Shown here piece after piece: positions 1 through 7,966 of a stretch of 64,000 nt of DNA. This DNA is from Pseudomonas wuhanensis (GTDB lineage Bacteria; Pseudomonadota; Gammaproteobacteria; Pseudomonadales; Pseudomonadaceae). Under the pieces are notes generated by a model, which saw only the letters and a list, made by a program, of their open reading frames with translations, was not told the origin of the DNA and made no database searches. The stretch is from positions 1,550,001-1,614,000 of the forward strand of contig NZ_CP117430.1 of NCBI RefSeq assembly GCF_030687395.1, given 5' to 3'. How positions within the stretch are numbered: the first letter of the stretch is position 1; every line of letters starts with the position of its first letter. The translations under genes were made by a program, and so were the position numbers.

Positions 1-646
1 CATAGCCGATGTGCGTCAGGTGCCCGGCCACCGCGCCGATCATCAATCCGTTGAAGAACAGGAAAAACGCGCTGCCCAGGCCAAACAGCAAACCGCTGGC
101 GAAGGTCTGAAAAGCGATGCCGATGTTGTGCATGATGTAGTAACCGAACATCACCCAGTCTTCGCTGGCTGCCCGATCTGCCAAGCGCCCCAGATGACCG
201 GCGTCGGGGTCGTACATGCTTTGCATCTCACTGACCTGCTCGGCCGGGATCAGGTTGTAGACCAGCTCCGGGAACAGATACACCAGCAACGCGAAACCGA
301 TCAGGCTGCCAAAAAACAACAGGCTGGCGGCAAGGACGAAACGCCACTGCTCACGCACCAGTCGCGGGAAATCGGCGAGGATGAAACTCAACACGTTGGC
401 ACCCAGTCGACTGCGATGCCGATAAAGCTGTTGATGCCCGCGCAGGACCAGTTGCTGCAATGAATCGATCAGGAAACTGCTGTAGCCGCGCTCCTGAGCC
501 AAGGCCAGGTGTTGGCAGAGCCGTCGATAATCGCTGGGGAAACTGGCGACTCCAGAGGCATCTTTGCCTCGTTCCAGCCGTTCAAGCATGAGTGCAAACT
601 GCTCCCATTCGGCGCTGTGGCGACTTTCGAACAGGCTTTGCTTCAT
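1..646 (-). CDS. SpoIIM-like (DUF95) integral membrane protein, 3' part outside the window
   Basis: The minus-strand frame starts at ATG 646-644 (MKQSLFESRHSAEWEQF) and stays open to the window edge, so the C-terminus is missing. The soluble N-terminus followed by long hydrophobic stretches resembles the stage II sporulation protein M / DUF95 family, which is common in non-sporulating bacteria. The start overlaps the stop of the upstream RDD gene in an ATGA, so the two are translationally coupled. In pseudomonads such a pair usually belongs to a MoxR-ATPase/DUF58 operon; the rest would lie left of the window, which is inference. The function is unknown. Confidence 0.75.
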   Translation of the reverse strand, partial: MKQSLFESRHSAEWEQFALMLERLERGKDASGVASFPSDYRRLCQHLALAQERGYSSFLIDSLQQLVLRGHQQLYRHRSRLGANVLSFILADFPRLVREQWRFVLAASLLFFGSLIGFALLVYLFPELVYNLIPAEQVSEMQSMYDPDAGHLGRLADRAASEDWVMFGYYIMHNIGIAFQTFASGLLFGLGSAFFLFFNGLMIGAVAGHLTHIGY

Positions 647-1374
647 GTGGGGCCCAACAGTCCACGGGCGATGCCGTTGAGTTCGGCCCTCGCCTGGGGC
701 TTCGATATCTGCAACGGTTGCGCGAGTATCGAGGCGAGCTCGTTGGCCCGCGCCTCGGAGAGTTCACCCTGGCGTTCGGCAAACCCGAGGACGGCGCGTT
801 GCTCGGTCAGCGTCAGGGCGAAGGCTGCGCGCCGTGGCGGGACATCAGGCAGTTGGGGGCGGGTGAGCGGTTGTTCGCGGTAGATCACCAGCGTACCGGC
901 GGCCAGGTCGCCGAGGCGTTTGAAGGAGGGGTGTTGCAGGCAGCTGATCGCCCCGAGAAAGTAGCCGAACGGCAACATGTCGACAAACCGCAGCAGGTTG
1001 CGCAGCAAGGACGCGGACCAGCCGATCGGCGTGCCATCGTCATGCACTACGCGCAACCCCATCCAATGCTTGCCCGGCGAACGGCCCTGATTGAGCACTT
1101 CGAACAGCACCATGTACCACCAGCTCACCACGAACAGCAGAATCGAACTCAGCCCGGCGCCAAGTTTTCCGAGAAACGCCAACATAATAAACAGCAGGCC
1201 CAGAATCACCCCGCGCAGGCCCAGGTCTATGGCGAACGCCAGCGCACGTACCATCAACCCGGCCGGGCGCAGCGGCAAGTCGATGCCTTCGGGCGTTTCG
1301 ACGTGATACCGCGTGTCCAGTGGCCGGGCCAGCGTCGCTTTCCCTGGCAGTGCTGTGGTTTCGAGCATGGGCAA
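643..1374 (-). CDS. RDD family membrane protein
   Basis: This is a 243-residue protein with an RDD domain at about residues 35-170: an Arg followed by AFAID in the first membrane segment, a second hydrophobic hairpin, the GRSPGK motif, and a closing RLGD motif followed by a beta segment. The C-terminal 70 residues are soluble and Ala/Glu-rich. RDD proteins are poorly understood; some are linked to ion or osmolyte transport. It is the first gene of a coupled pair with the SpoIIM-like gene (ATGA overlap). A second, shorter RDD protein lies at 42160-42648. Confidence 0.85.
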   Translation of the reverse strand: MPMLETTALPGKATLARPLDTRYHVETPEGIDLPLRPAGLMVRALAFAIDLGLRGVILGLLFIMLAFLGKLGAGLSSILLFVVSWWYMVLFEVLNQGRSPGKHWMGLRVVHDDGTPIGWSASLLRNLLRFVDMLPFGYFLGAISCLQHPSFKRLGDLAAGTLVIYREQPLTRPQLPDVPPRRAAFALTLTEQRAVLGFAERQGELSEARANELASILAQPLQISKPQARAELNGIARGLLGPT

Positions 1375-1538
1375 CCTTGATGTGGCCTTGTCCGTCGGAT
1401 GCTAGCAGCCTCTCGGGGGAAAACGACATAACTATGTATTGCACGGTGCGTGATCAGAGGTGATTGAATGACAAGAACTCTGGTCGGGGCGACGTATGTG
1501 CGCCTAGACTTCGTCGGTCTTCAGTTCAGGAACAACCC

Positions 1539-2969
1539 GTGACCTCGATCTTCTGGTACGACTATGAAACCACTGGCATCAACCCCCGTTGCGACCGCCC
1601 GCTGCAAGTGGCGGGGATTCGCACCGACTTCGATCTCAATGAAATAGACGAACCGGTCAACCTTTATTGCCAGCCCAGTGACGACATCCTGCCTCATCCG
1701 GCGGCGTGCGCGATTACCGGTATTACGCCCGCGCGTCTGGCCGAGCAAGGTTTGAGCGAAGCCGATTTCATGACACGGGTTCATGCCCAGCTCGCGGCGC
1801 CCGGCACCTGCGGGGCCGGGTACAACACGCTGCGTTTTGACGATGAGATGACCCGTTACAGCCTGTATCGAAACTTTTTCGACCCCTACGCACGGGAGTG
1901 GCAGGGCGGCAACAGCCGCTGGGACCTGATCGATGTGGTGCGCGCAGCTTATGCCTTGCGTCCTGATGGCCTTGTCTGGCCCAAGGACGACGAAGGGCGA
2001 GTCACGCTCAAACTCGAACGTCTGACCGCCGCCAATGGCATCGATCACGGGCATGCACACGAGGCGCTGTCGGATGTTCGCGCCACCATCGCCCTGGCGC
2101 GCCTGATTCGGGAAAAACAGCCGAAGTTGTATGACTGGCTGTTTCAATTGCGCAGCAAACAAAAGGTCATGGATCAAATTCGGTTGTTGCAGCCGATGGT
2201 GCATGTTTCCGGGCGCTTTTCGGCGGCCCGTAACTATGTGGGGGTGGTGCTGCCGTTGGCCTGGCATCCACGTAATCGCAACGCGCTGATTGTCTGTGAC
2301 TTGCACTTGGACCCTCAGGGGTTGCTCGATCTGGATGCCGAAACCTTGCGTCAGCGGCTTTATACCCGCCGCGAGGACTTGGCCGAAGGCGAACTGCCGG
2401 TGCCGCTCAAGCTCATTCACATCAACAAGTGCCCGGTAGTGGCGCCGTTATCGGTACTGCGTCCTGTAGATCAGCAACGTCTGGGGCTGGATATGGCGCT
2501 TTATCAGGAGCGGGCGCTGCGGCTAAGTGACGCACAACAAGTTTGGCGAGATAAAGTGCCAGACATTTACTCCAGCGACGATTTCTCTCCGAGCCAAGAC
2601 CCCGAGCAACAGTTATACAACGGTTTTATCGGTGATCGGGACCGGCGTCTATGTGAGCAAGTCAGAGCCGCCGACCCTTTGCAATTAGCACAAGAACAGT
2701 GGCCTTTCGATGATGAACGTTTGCCTGAATTATTGTTTCGTTATCGCGCACGCAACTTTCCCGATACGTTGAGCCTGGAAGAGCAAGAAAGCTGGCGAAT
2801 ATTCTGTCAGAAACGTTTGTGTGCACCTGAGTGGGGCGCGCCAAATACGCTGGATAGTTTTCAGGAGGTTGCTGCTCAATTGATGACTAGTGCTACATCG
2901 TTTCAGCGAGAGGTTCTGGATGAATGGCAGAATCATGTCCAGGCATTACGCAAACGTTTGAGTCTTTGA
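1539..2969 (+). CDS. sbcB: Exodeoxyribonuclease I
   Basis: The 476-residue protein is a 3'-5' exonuclease acting on single-stranded DNA in mismatch repair and recombination. The DEDDh nuclease begins at the N-terminus with DYETTG (first metal ligands) and ends with the HEALSDVRAT motif (His and Asp ligands) near residue 180; the remainder matches the SH3-like and helical ExoI domains. I chose GTG 1539 because the family starts at MTSIFWYDYETTG and an AGGA-type ribosome site lies just upstream; the in-frame TTG at 1464 would add 25 unrelated residues. It is convergent with mvaT across a shared terminator. Confidence 0.93.
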   Translation: MTSIFWYDYETTGINPRCDRPLQVAGIRTDFDLNEIDEPVNLYCQPSDDILPHPAACAITGITPARLAEQGLSEADFMTRVHAQLAAPGTCGAGYNTLRFDDEMTRYSLYRNFFDPYAREWQGGNSRWDLIDVVRAAYALRPDGLVWPKDDEGRVTLKLERLTAANGIDHGHAHEALSDVRATIALARLIREKQPKLYDWLFQLRSKQKVMDQIRLLQPMVHVSGRFSAARNYVGVVLPLAWHPRNRNALIVCDLHLDPQGLLDLDAETLRQRLYTRREDLAEGELPVPLKLIHINKCPVVAPLSVLRPVDQQRLGLDMALYQERALRLSDAQQVWRDKVPDIYSSDDFSPSQDPEQQLYNGFIGDRDRRLCEQVRAADPLQLAQEQWPFDDERLPELLFRYRARNFPDTLSLEEQESWRIFCQKRLCAPEWGAPNTLDSFQEVAAQLMTSATSFQREVLDEWQNHVQALRKRLSL

Positions 2970-3003
2970 AAACGAAAATAATCTGCGCTTGAATTCCAGG
3001 CAT

Positions 3004-3035
3004 AAAAAAACGCCAGCATTTGCTGGCGTTTTTTT
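3004..3035. terminator. Bidirectional terminator between sbcB and mvaT
   Basis: A perfect 8-bp stem, CGCCAGCA (3011-3018) and TGCTGGCG (3021-3028), is flanked by an A-tract and a T-tract. It can therefore terminate both converging transcripts. Confidence 0.9.
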
Positions 3036-3067
3036 GGTCGCGGATCAGTCCGCGACACGCTTGCGGC

Positions 3068-3445
3068 TTAGCCCAGCAGGGTAGCCCAGCTTTCAACCAC
3101 GTCACCGCCCCACTTGGCTTTCCACTCTTTCAGAGTCTTGTGGTTGCCACCTTTGGTTTCGATGACTTCGCCGTTGTGCGGGTTTTTGTATTGTTTAACT
3201 TTGCGAGCACGTTTGGTGCCAGTAGTTTTTACTGCGCCGCCACGTGGAGCCTTGGTTTTGGACTCTGGATCCAACAGCGCGATGATGTCACGCAGGGATT
3301 TGGAGTATTCGCCCATCAGGGTGCGCAGTTTGCCTTCGAATTCCAGCTCGGTTTGCAGTTTGTCGTCTTGGGACAGATTCTTCAAACGGGCTTGCAGCTC
3401 TTTGATAGCTTCTTCGGTGGCGCGATATTCGTTGATCAAGGACAT
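3068..3445 (-). CDS. mvaT: H-NS-like xenogeneic silencer MvaT
   Basis: This is a 125-residue MvaT-family nucleoid protein that binds AT-rich DNA and silences acquired genes. The N-terminal coiled-coil oligomerisation region (SLINEYRATEEAIKEL onward, about 1-60), a variable linker and a C-terminal AT-hook-like domain with KQYKNPHNGEVIETKGGNH and KEWKAKWG are all present. I chose ATG 3445 because it gives the canonical MSLINEYRATEE start with an AAGGTAG ribosome site; the longer frame to 3517 adds an unrelated leader. The flanking sbcB and purU match the known mvaT neighbourhood. Confidence 0.95.
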   Translation of the reverse strand: MSLINEYRATEEAIKELQARLKNLSQDDKLQTELEFEGKLRTLMGEYSKSLRDIIALLDPESKTKAPRGGAVKTTGTKRARKVKQYKNPHNGEVIETKGGNHKTLKEWKAKWGGDVVESWATLLG

Positions 3446-3772
3446 GAGGACTACCTTATGTTGGGCGCTGGATGGCAGGGTGACAGTGCGACAATAATAG
3501 TCAGGGTGTTTCATCAAGTAAACATTTAACCGGAGTTTTATTTAAATTAGTTGCGGAACAGGACACACATTGGAGTGACAGTTAAATAGCGTCACAAATG
3601 TTCACAGTTGACCTCTTGAAGATTGCCCGCAAGAACACCATCGCGTGGGGCAGCGTGGTGCTTGCAGAACCTGTACCGGACCTGCGGGCAAAGCCACACG
3701 TCATCAATACTGCAGTTTTGCTGCGCAATCGCTAGAATGGCGGCCTTTGCGAAGTTCTGGAGTTTCCCCCTC
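3446..3772. other. Divergent promoter region mvaT/purU
   Basis: There is no gene here. The region must carry the promoters of mvaT (left) and purU (right). It includes a 9-bp inverted repeat TTGCCCGCA (3623-3631) / TGCGGGCAA (3683-3691) that looks like the core of a degenerate REP pair. No convincing -10/-35 pair could be chosen. Confidence 0.5.
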
Positions 3773-4621
3773 ATGCGCACTTTTCGGCTGGTGATTGCTT
3801 GCCCGGACCGCGTCGGCATCGTTGCTAAAGTCAGTAACTTTCTGGCGTCACATAATGGCTGGATCACTGAAGCGAGCCATCACTCGGATAATCTCAGTGG
3901 CTGGTTCTTCATGCGTCACGAAATTCGTGCCGATTCGCTGCCTTTCGGTATCGAAGCCTTTCGTGAAGCGTTTGCACCGATTGCCGAAGAGTTCTCGATG
4001 GACTGGCGCATCACCGACACCGAGCAGAAGAAACGCGTGGTGTTGATGGCCAGCCGTGAATCCCACTGCCTGGCCGACTTGCTGCACCGCTGGCACAGTG
4101 ACGAACTGGACTGTGAAATCGCCTGCGTGATTTCCAATCACGATGATTTGCGCAGCATGGTCGAGTGGCACGGTATTCCTTACTACCATGTCCCGGTCAA
4201 CCCACAGAACAAGGAGCCGGCCTTCGCCGAAGTTTCGCGTCTGGTCAAACAGCACGAAGCCGAAGTGGTGGTACTTGCCCGTTACATGCAGATTCTGCCG
4301 CCCGAGTTGTGCAGCGAATACGCCCATAAAGTCATCAATATTCACCACAGCTTCTTGCCGTCGTTTGTCGGCGCCAAGCCATATCACCAGGCGTCGATGC
4401 GCGGAGTGAAGTTGATCGGCGCTACCTGCCACTACGTCACCGAAGAGCTGGACGCCGGTCCGATCATCGAGCAAGACGTAGTGCGCGTGAGTCACAGCGA
4501 CAGCATTGAAGACATGGTGCGCTTCGGCCGTGATGTCGAGAAAATGGTGCTGGCCCGTGGCCTGCGTTATCACCTGGAAGACCGGGTGCTGGTGCATGGC
4601 AACAAAACCGTCGTGTTCTGA
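3773..4621 (+). CDS. purU: Formyltetrahydrofolate deformylase
   Basis: The 282-residue enzyme hydrolyses 10-formyl-THF to formate and THF, balancing one-carbon pools. An N-terminal ACT domain (about 3-80, RLVIACPDRVGIVAKVSNFL) is followed by a formyltransferase-fold catalytic domain carrying the NIHHSFLPSF motif (catalytic Asn/His) and the LDAGPIIEQ motif (catalytic Asp). I chose ATG 3773 because the ACT domain begins immediately after it and TGGAG lies 8 bases upstream; an in-frame start at 3623 would add 50 unrelated residues. Pseudomonads often carry more than one purU copy. Confidence 0.93.
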   Translation: MRTFRLVIACPDRVGIVAKVSNFLASHNGWITEASHHSDNLSGWFFMRHEIRADSLPFGIEAFREAFAPIAEEFSMDWRITDTEQKKRVVLMASRESHCLADLLHRWHSDELDCEIACVISNHDDLRSMVEWHGIPYYHVPVNPQNKEPAFAEVSRLVKQHEAEVVVLARYMQILPPELCSEYAHKVINIHHSFLPSFVGAKPYHQASMRGVKLIGATCHYVTEELDAGPIIEQDVVRVSHSDSIEDMVRFGRDVEKMVLARGLRYHLEDRVLVHGNKTVVF

Positions 4622-4630
4622 TGGTCTGCG

Positions 4631-4661
4631 GATCGCTCCCACGCTCCGCGTGGGACCGATC
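4631..4661. repeat. Short palindromic repeat
   Basis: GATCGCTCCCACG (4631-4643) and CGTGGGACCGATC (4649-4661) form a 13-bp stem with one mismatch. The same family of motif (GATCGTTCCCACG...) recurs as a larger nested repeat near 52820-52948. Confidence 0.75.
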
Positions 4662-4677
4662 CAGGTGAAGAGAGAAC

Positions 4678-4860
4678 ATGACCATGGCCGATCCATTGGA
4701 CAAAGCTACATCCAAAGCACCCGCCACATTGGGTGAGGGCTGTTTGAGTCGCTATGACCCGGATGACCTGAGCCCCGAAGACGGCACGGAGTTTCCCGGT
4801 GCCGCCGAGTTGTGGGAGCAGTTGCAGGACGATTCCGACGATGCAGTCGGGGATGCCTGA
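4678..4860 (+). CDS. Small acidic hypothetical protein
   Basis: The 60-residue frame (MTMADPLDKATSKAPATLGE...) has a GAAGAGAGA ribosome site directly upstream of ATG 4678. It is rich in Asp/Glu towards the C-terminus, with no membrane segment or recognised domain. An internal ATG at 4684 could also be used. It follows purU after a palindromic repeat and converges on the YbhN-like gene. I do not recognise a family; the ribosome site and acidic composition make it likely to be real. Confidence 0.6.
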   Translation: MTMADPLDKATSKAPATLGEGCLSRYDPDDLSPEDGTEFPGAAELWEQLQDDSDDAVGDA

Positions 4861-4872
4861 AAAAAAGATCTT

Positions 4873-5868
4873 TTAAGCCTGCTTGAGCTTCATCAACTTC
4901 CTGAGCAATGGCCGCCCGAGCATCAGCAAAAACACCGGGCCACCGACCACCAGATAGAAGTAATAGGTCACTGTCCGCCAGATCAGAATCGCCGCCGCCG
5001 CGGTGGATTTTCCGACCATGGGCGCCAGCAGCGCCGCCGATGTCAATTCCGCCGCCCCGGCACCGCCCGGCAACAGGCTGAACTGCCCCGCACTCAGTGA
5101 CAGCATCTGGATCAGAAAACACCAGGCCCACTGCAGATCCACGCCCAGCCCACGCAATGCCAGATACAGCACGCTATAGCGCAAGAGCCAATGCAGACAG
5201 GTCAGTGCAAACACCGTGATCAATGTCTGAAAGGGCAACTTCAGTGTGTCAGTGAACGCCGCCAGGAAGTGCAGGAGCTTTCGCGCCCAGCGCATCCGGG
5301 TGGCGCCTTTGACATTGAGACGAGCGAGCAACCGACCACTCAGACGAATCAGCGAGCGGTGGTAGCGAGCCGCTAATACGCAACTGAATAACCCACCGAA
5401 CATCGAGATGGCGCTGACGGTCAGCAGCCATTCCATGCGCTGACTGAGGTGCTGGAACAATGCATAAATCAGAATTCCGCTCAGCGCGCAGAGAAAAAAC
5501 AGCAGATCGCTCAATTGGTCCATGGCGAACACGGCGCTGCCCCTGGCCGGCCGCACGCCGTGACGTGCCAGCAACGCCATGATGGTCAGCGGCCCGCCAC
5601 TGCCGCCGGGGGTGGCGCAGTAGGCGAATTCGGCAGACATCACCACCCCAAGGCTTTTGAAGCGACTTACCTTGTCGCGCTGATCACCCAGCAACAGGCG
5701 CAGGCGCTGGGTGTTGAGCATCCAGCACAGCAGGATCATGCCGAACATGATCAGCAACCATTTCTGCGGAAAGCTTTGCAACCGCGACCATGTTTCTCCG
5801 CCACCCAGCAACGACGGAATGAGCACCGCCGCGAGCAGGGCGACGACCAGCAGAATCCCGCGGCTCAT
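4873..5868 (-). CDS. YbhN/LPG-synthase-type multispanning membrane protein
   Basis: The 331-residue protein has about eight hydrophobic segments and matches the lysylphosphatidylglycerol-synthase transmembrane (UPF0104/YbhN) family, including conserved EFAYCATPGGSGGP, FAMDQLSDL and LLPGGAGAAE motifs. The soluble aminoacyl-transfer domain of true MprF is absent, so it is more likely a lipid- or glycolipid-handling transporter-like protein than an LPG synthase. Its ATG overlaps the deacetylase stop (ATGA), making it the third gene of a coupled cluster with the glycosyltransferase and deacetylase. Confidence 0.82.
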   Translation of the reverse strand: MSRGILLVVALLAAVLIPSLLGGGETWSRLQSFPQKWLLIMFGMILLCWMLNTQRLRLLLGDQRDKVSRFKSLGVVMSAEFAYCATPGGSGGPLTIMALLARHGVRPARGSAVFAMDQLSDLLFFLCALSGILIYALFQHLSQRMEWLLTVSAISMFGGLFSCVLAARYHRSLIRLSGRLLARLNVKGATRMRWARKLLHFLAAFTDTLKLPFQTLITVFALTCLHWLLRYSVLYLALRGLGVDLQWAWCFLIQMLSLSAGQFSLLPGGAGAAELTSAALLAPMVGKSTAAAAILIWRTVTYYFYLVVGGPVFLLMLGRPLLRKLMKLKQA

Positions 5869-6641
5869 GCGGCGCGACCGATGGGGTCGCGTTGCTTTGC
5901 CAGCCAGTTGGCCTTGGTCATGGGCACACGACCCTCGTCGAGCAAGCGCTTGAGGGTGTGCAGCCAGTAGTGACGCGAGAACTCATGGCGCATGTCCACG
6001 GGGTGCAGACCGAGACGAATCACCGGCGCCTGGCGCCAGCGTTGTTCACGCTGATCGCTGACGATTTTCGACAGGCCGCGACGCCAGGCGCTGCGCGCGC
6101 TCCAGACCAGGCACGGGGCATCGATCGCGGTGAAATCCGGCAATCGATACAGATGCTGCGAGTCGCTGGTGTAGCGCAGCGGTAACTGGCGCAAGGCTTG
6201 GCGGGTGCCTTCGCTCATCAGCCAGGCAGGAGCGACGAAACCTTCCAATGGCCAGTTGTAGCGGTGGAACACCTCGATTCCGGCACGCAGGCGGGTGAGG
6301 GCGGCTTCCTGTGACAGGTCGTAGAACTCGCCTTCATGGGTGTAGATCCGGCGCATGAACCAGTCTCGGGGAGTGATGGGGATCGGTCCTTCATCGCAAT
6401 GAAAGTAACCGTGCAGTGCCAGTTCGTCGCCGCAAGCGACGCGGCGGGTCAGCAAACGTCGAAACGCCGGATACGCGTCCAGGTCGTTATGCTTGTGGTA
6501 ATTGGGCACCACCAGCCAGGTAATCGGCACCTCGCCCAGCGCGTCGACGGCTTCGACGAAGGCTTGATAATCGGGCCAGGTGTGCGGCGCAACGTCGTGC
6601 AATACCAGTAACAGGCTGGGCGCGTTCATGGGCTCAACCAT
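5865..6641 (-). CDS. DUF2334 polysaccharide-deacetylase-like protein
   Basis: The 258-residue protein has an N-terminal LLLVLHDVAPHTW motif (metal-binding Asp region) and an ALHGYFHCDEG motif typical of carbohydrate esterase 4/DUF2334 folds. No signal peptide is evident, so it is probably cytoplasmic. ATG 6641 overlaps the end of the glycosyltransferase by 8 bp; ATG 6629 is an alternative start giving MNAPSLLLVLHD. It lies between the glycosyltransferase and the YbhN-like protein, which suggests action on the same glycan or glycolipid. The substrate is unknown. Confidence 0.82.
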   Translation of the reverse strand: MVEPMNAPSLLLVLHDVAPHTWPDYQAFVEAVDALGEVPITWLVVPNYHKHNDLDAYPAFRRLLTRRVACGDELALHGYFHCDEGPIPITPRDWFMRRIYTHEGEFYDLSQEAALTRLRAGIEVFHRYNWPLEGFVAPAWLMSEGTRQALRQLPLRYTSDSQHLYRLPDFTAIDAPCLVWSARSAWRRGLSKIVSDQREQRWRQAPVIRLGLHPVDMRHEFSRHYWLHTLKRLLDEGRVPMTKANWLAKQRDPIGRAA

Positions 6642-7755
6642 TGGCGGTCAGTGGCCATTGAGTGCCGAGTACGGCGTGATAGTGCCCCAACAGGCTGTCG
6701 ACCACGATATCCCAAGCGTAATGTTGCTCGACATGGCGGCGGGCTTGTTTGCCCAGCGCGGCGCTGCCCTGACTGAACAGTTCGCGCACAGCGTTGGCCA
6801 TCGCCGCTGGATTGTTCGGCGCGCAAAGCAGGCCGCATTGATCGGTGACAATTTCCTGAAAAGCCCCAGCCGCCACGGCCACCACCGGAATGCCGCTGGC
6901 CATGGCTTCGAGGACCACCAAGCCAAAGGTTTCCTGATCACCGGCATGCACCAGCGCATCGGCACTGGCCATCAATCGCGCGACCTGCGCTGCCGGGTAG
7001 AACTCATCGAGGACGGTGACATTGCGCGGTACCAGGGTCGGCATTGACGAACCCACCAGTAACAGGTGATAGCGACGACCCAGGCGTTTCATGCATTTGA
7101 GCAGCACCGGCAGGTTTTTTTCCTTGGATCCTCGACCGGCGAAGATCAGCAGGTGAGTGTTTTCATCGATGCCCAATTCGGCCCGCAAGCCTGGATCCCG
7201 TTTACTGGGGTTGAACGTTTGCAGGTCGACGCCCAGTGGTTGTACGAAAACGTTCTTCACGCCCAACCCGATCAGTTTATCGGCCATGATTTGACTCGGT
7301 GCCAGCACCCGATCGAAGTTGCCATAGAGCTTGCTTACATAAGCTTCGACATTGGGTGTAACCCAGTTGCCCATGCGATTGCTGACCAGCAGCGGCAGGT
7401 CTGAATGATAAAAACCGATCACCGGCACATCAAGTTGACGCTTGGCGTCCAAAGCAGCCCAGGCAGTCAGGTATGGGTCGCCGACTTCAATCAGATCGGG
7501 CTGCAAATCCTGCAGAACATTGCGCCACGGCGCGAGACGGAGGGGGAAGCGATAACCCTTGCCAAAGGGCAGGGCAGGGGCCGGAACCGTGTAAATGCCA
7601 TCCTGTTCACTCAAATGAGCCCCAGGGATCAGCAAGCTGTGACGAATGCCTGGCTTATTGCCCAAGCGGCGGTGTTTGGCATCCAGATAAGTGCGCACGC
7701 CACCGCTGGCAGGGGCGTAGAACATGGTTATGTCAGCGATATGCACGATGAACAT
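6634..7755 (-). CDS. GT4-type glycosyltransferase (family 1)
   Basis: The 373-residue enzyme has a GT-B fold. The N-terminal domain contains the glycine-rich GGVRTYLDAKH region; the C-terminal nucleotide-sugar domain has LLIFAGRGSKEKNLPVLL, a central HAGDQETFGLVVLEAMASG block with the paired acidic residues of retaining GT4 enzymes, and IPVVAVAAGA. It is probably cytoplasmic or membrane-peripheral. It is the first gene of a tightly overlapping cluster (8 bp with the deacetylase, then ATGA with the YbhN-like gene). Donor and acceptor cannot be read from sequence. Confidence 0.88.
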   Translation of the reverse strand: MFIVHIADITMFYAPASGGVRTYLDAKHRRLGNKPGIRHSLLIPGAHLSEQDGIYTVPAPALPFGKGYRFPLRLAPWRNVLQDLQPDLIEVGDPYLTAWAALDAKRQLDVPVIGFYHSDLPLLVSNRMGNWVTPNVEAYVSKLYGNFDRVLAPSQIMADKLIGLGVKNVFVQPLGVDLQTFNPSKRDPGLRAELGIDENTHLLIFAGRGSKEKNLPVLLKCMKRLGRRYHLLLVGSSMPTLVPRNVTVLDEFYPAAQVARLMASADALVHAGDQETFGLVVLEAMASGIPVVAVAAGAFQEIVTDQCGLLCAPNNPAAMANAVRELFSQGSAALGKQARRHVEQHYAWDIVVDSLLGHYHAVLGTQWPLTANG

Positions 7756-7863
7756 CCCTCCGGGACCGTTGTTCTCCCTTTGGTTGACCTATATGAAGGA
7801 TAGATGTTCGATTGGGGTTTTGCGGTGGGGATGTCAGCGGGGTTTTGCGGGATTGGCAGACCG

Positions 7864-7950
7864 TCTTCGCGGCCAAGCCTCGCTCCACAGGTTATGCGCA
7901 GTTCAGAATGATGCGCCAATCCCTGTAGGAGCGAGGCTTGCCCGCGAAGA
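7864..7950. repeat. REP doublet
   Basis: Two inverted copies of a REP core (TCTTCGCGG...GCCTCGCTCC and GGAGCGAGGCTTGCCCGCG) surround a short spacer in the gap between the glycosyltransferase promoter and the 3' end of the chemoreceptor gene. The rest of the 7756-7966 gap shows nothing else clear. Confidence 0.85.
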
Positions 7951-7966
7951 GGCCCGCAAGAGTGAC

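Noticed and set aside
4861..4872. AAAAAAGATCTTTT between the small acidic gene and the YbhN-like gene as a terminator
   Set aside because: It is only a short A/T palindrome without a stable stem or loop.
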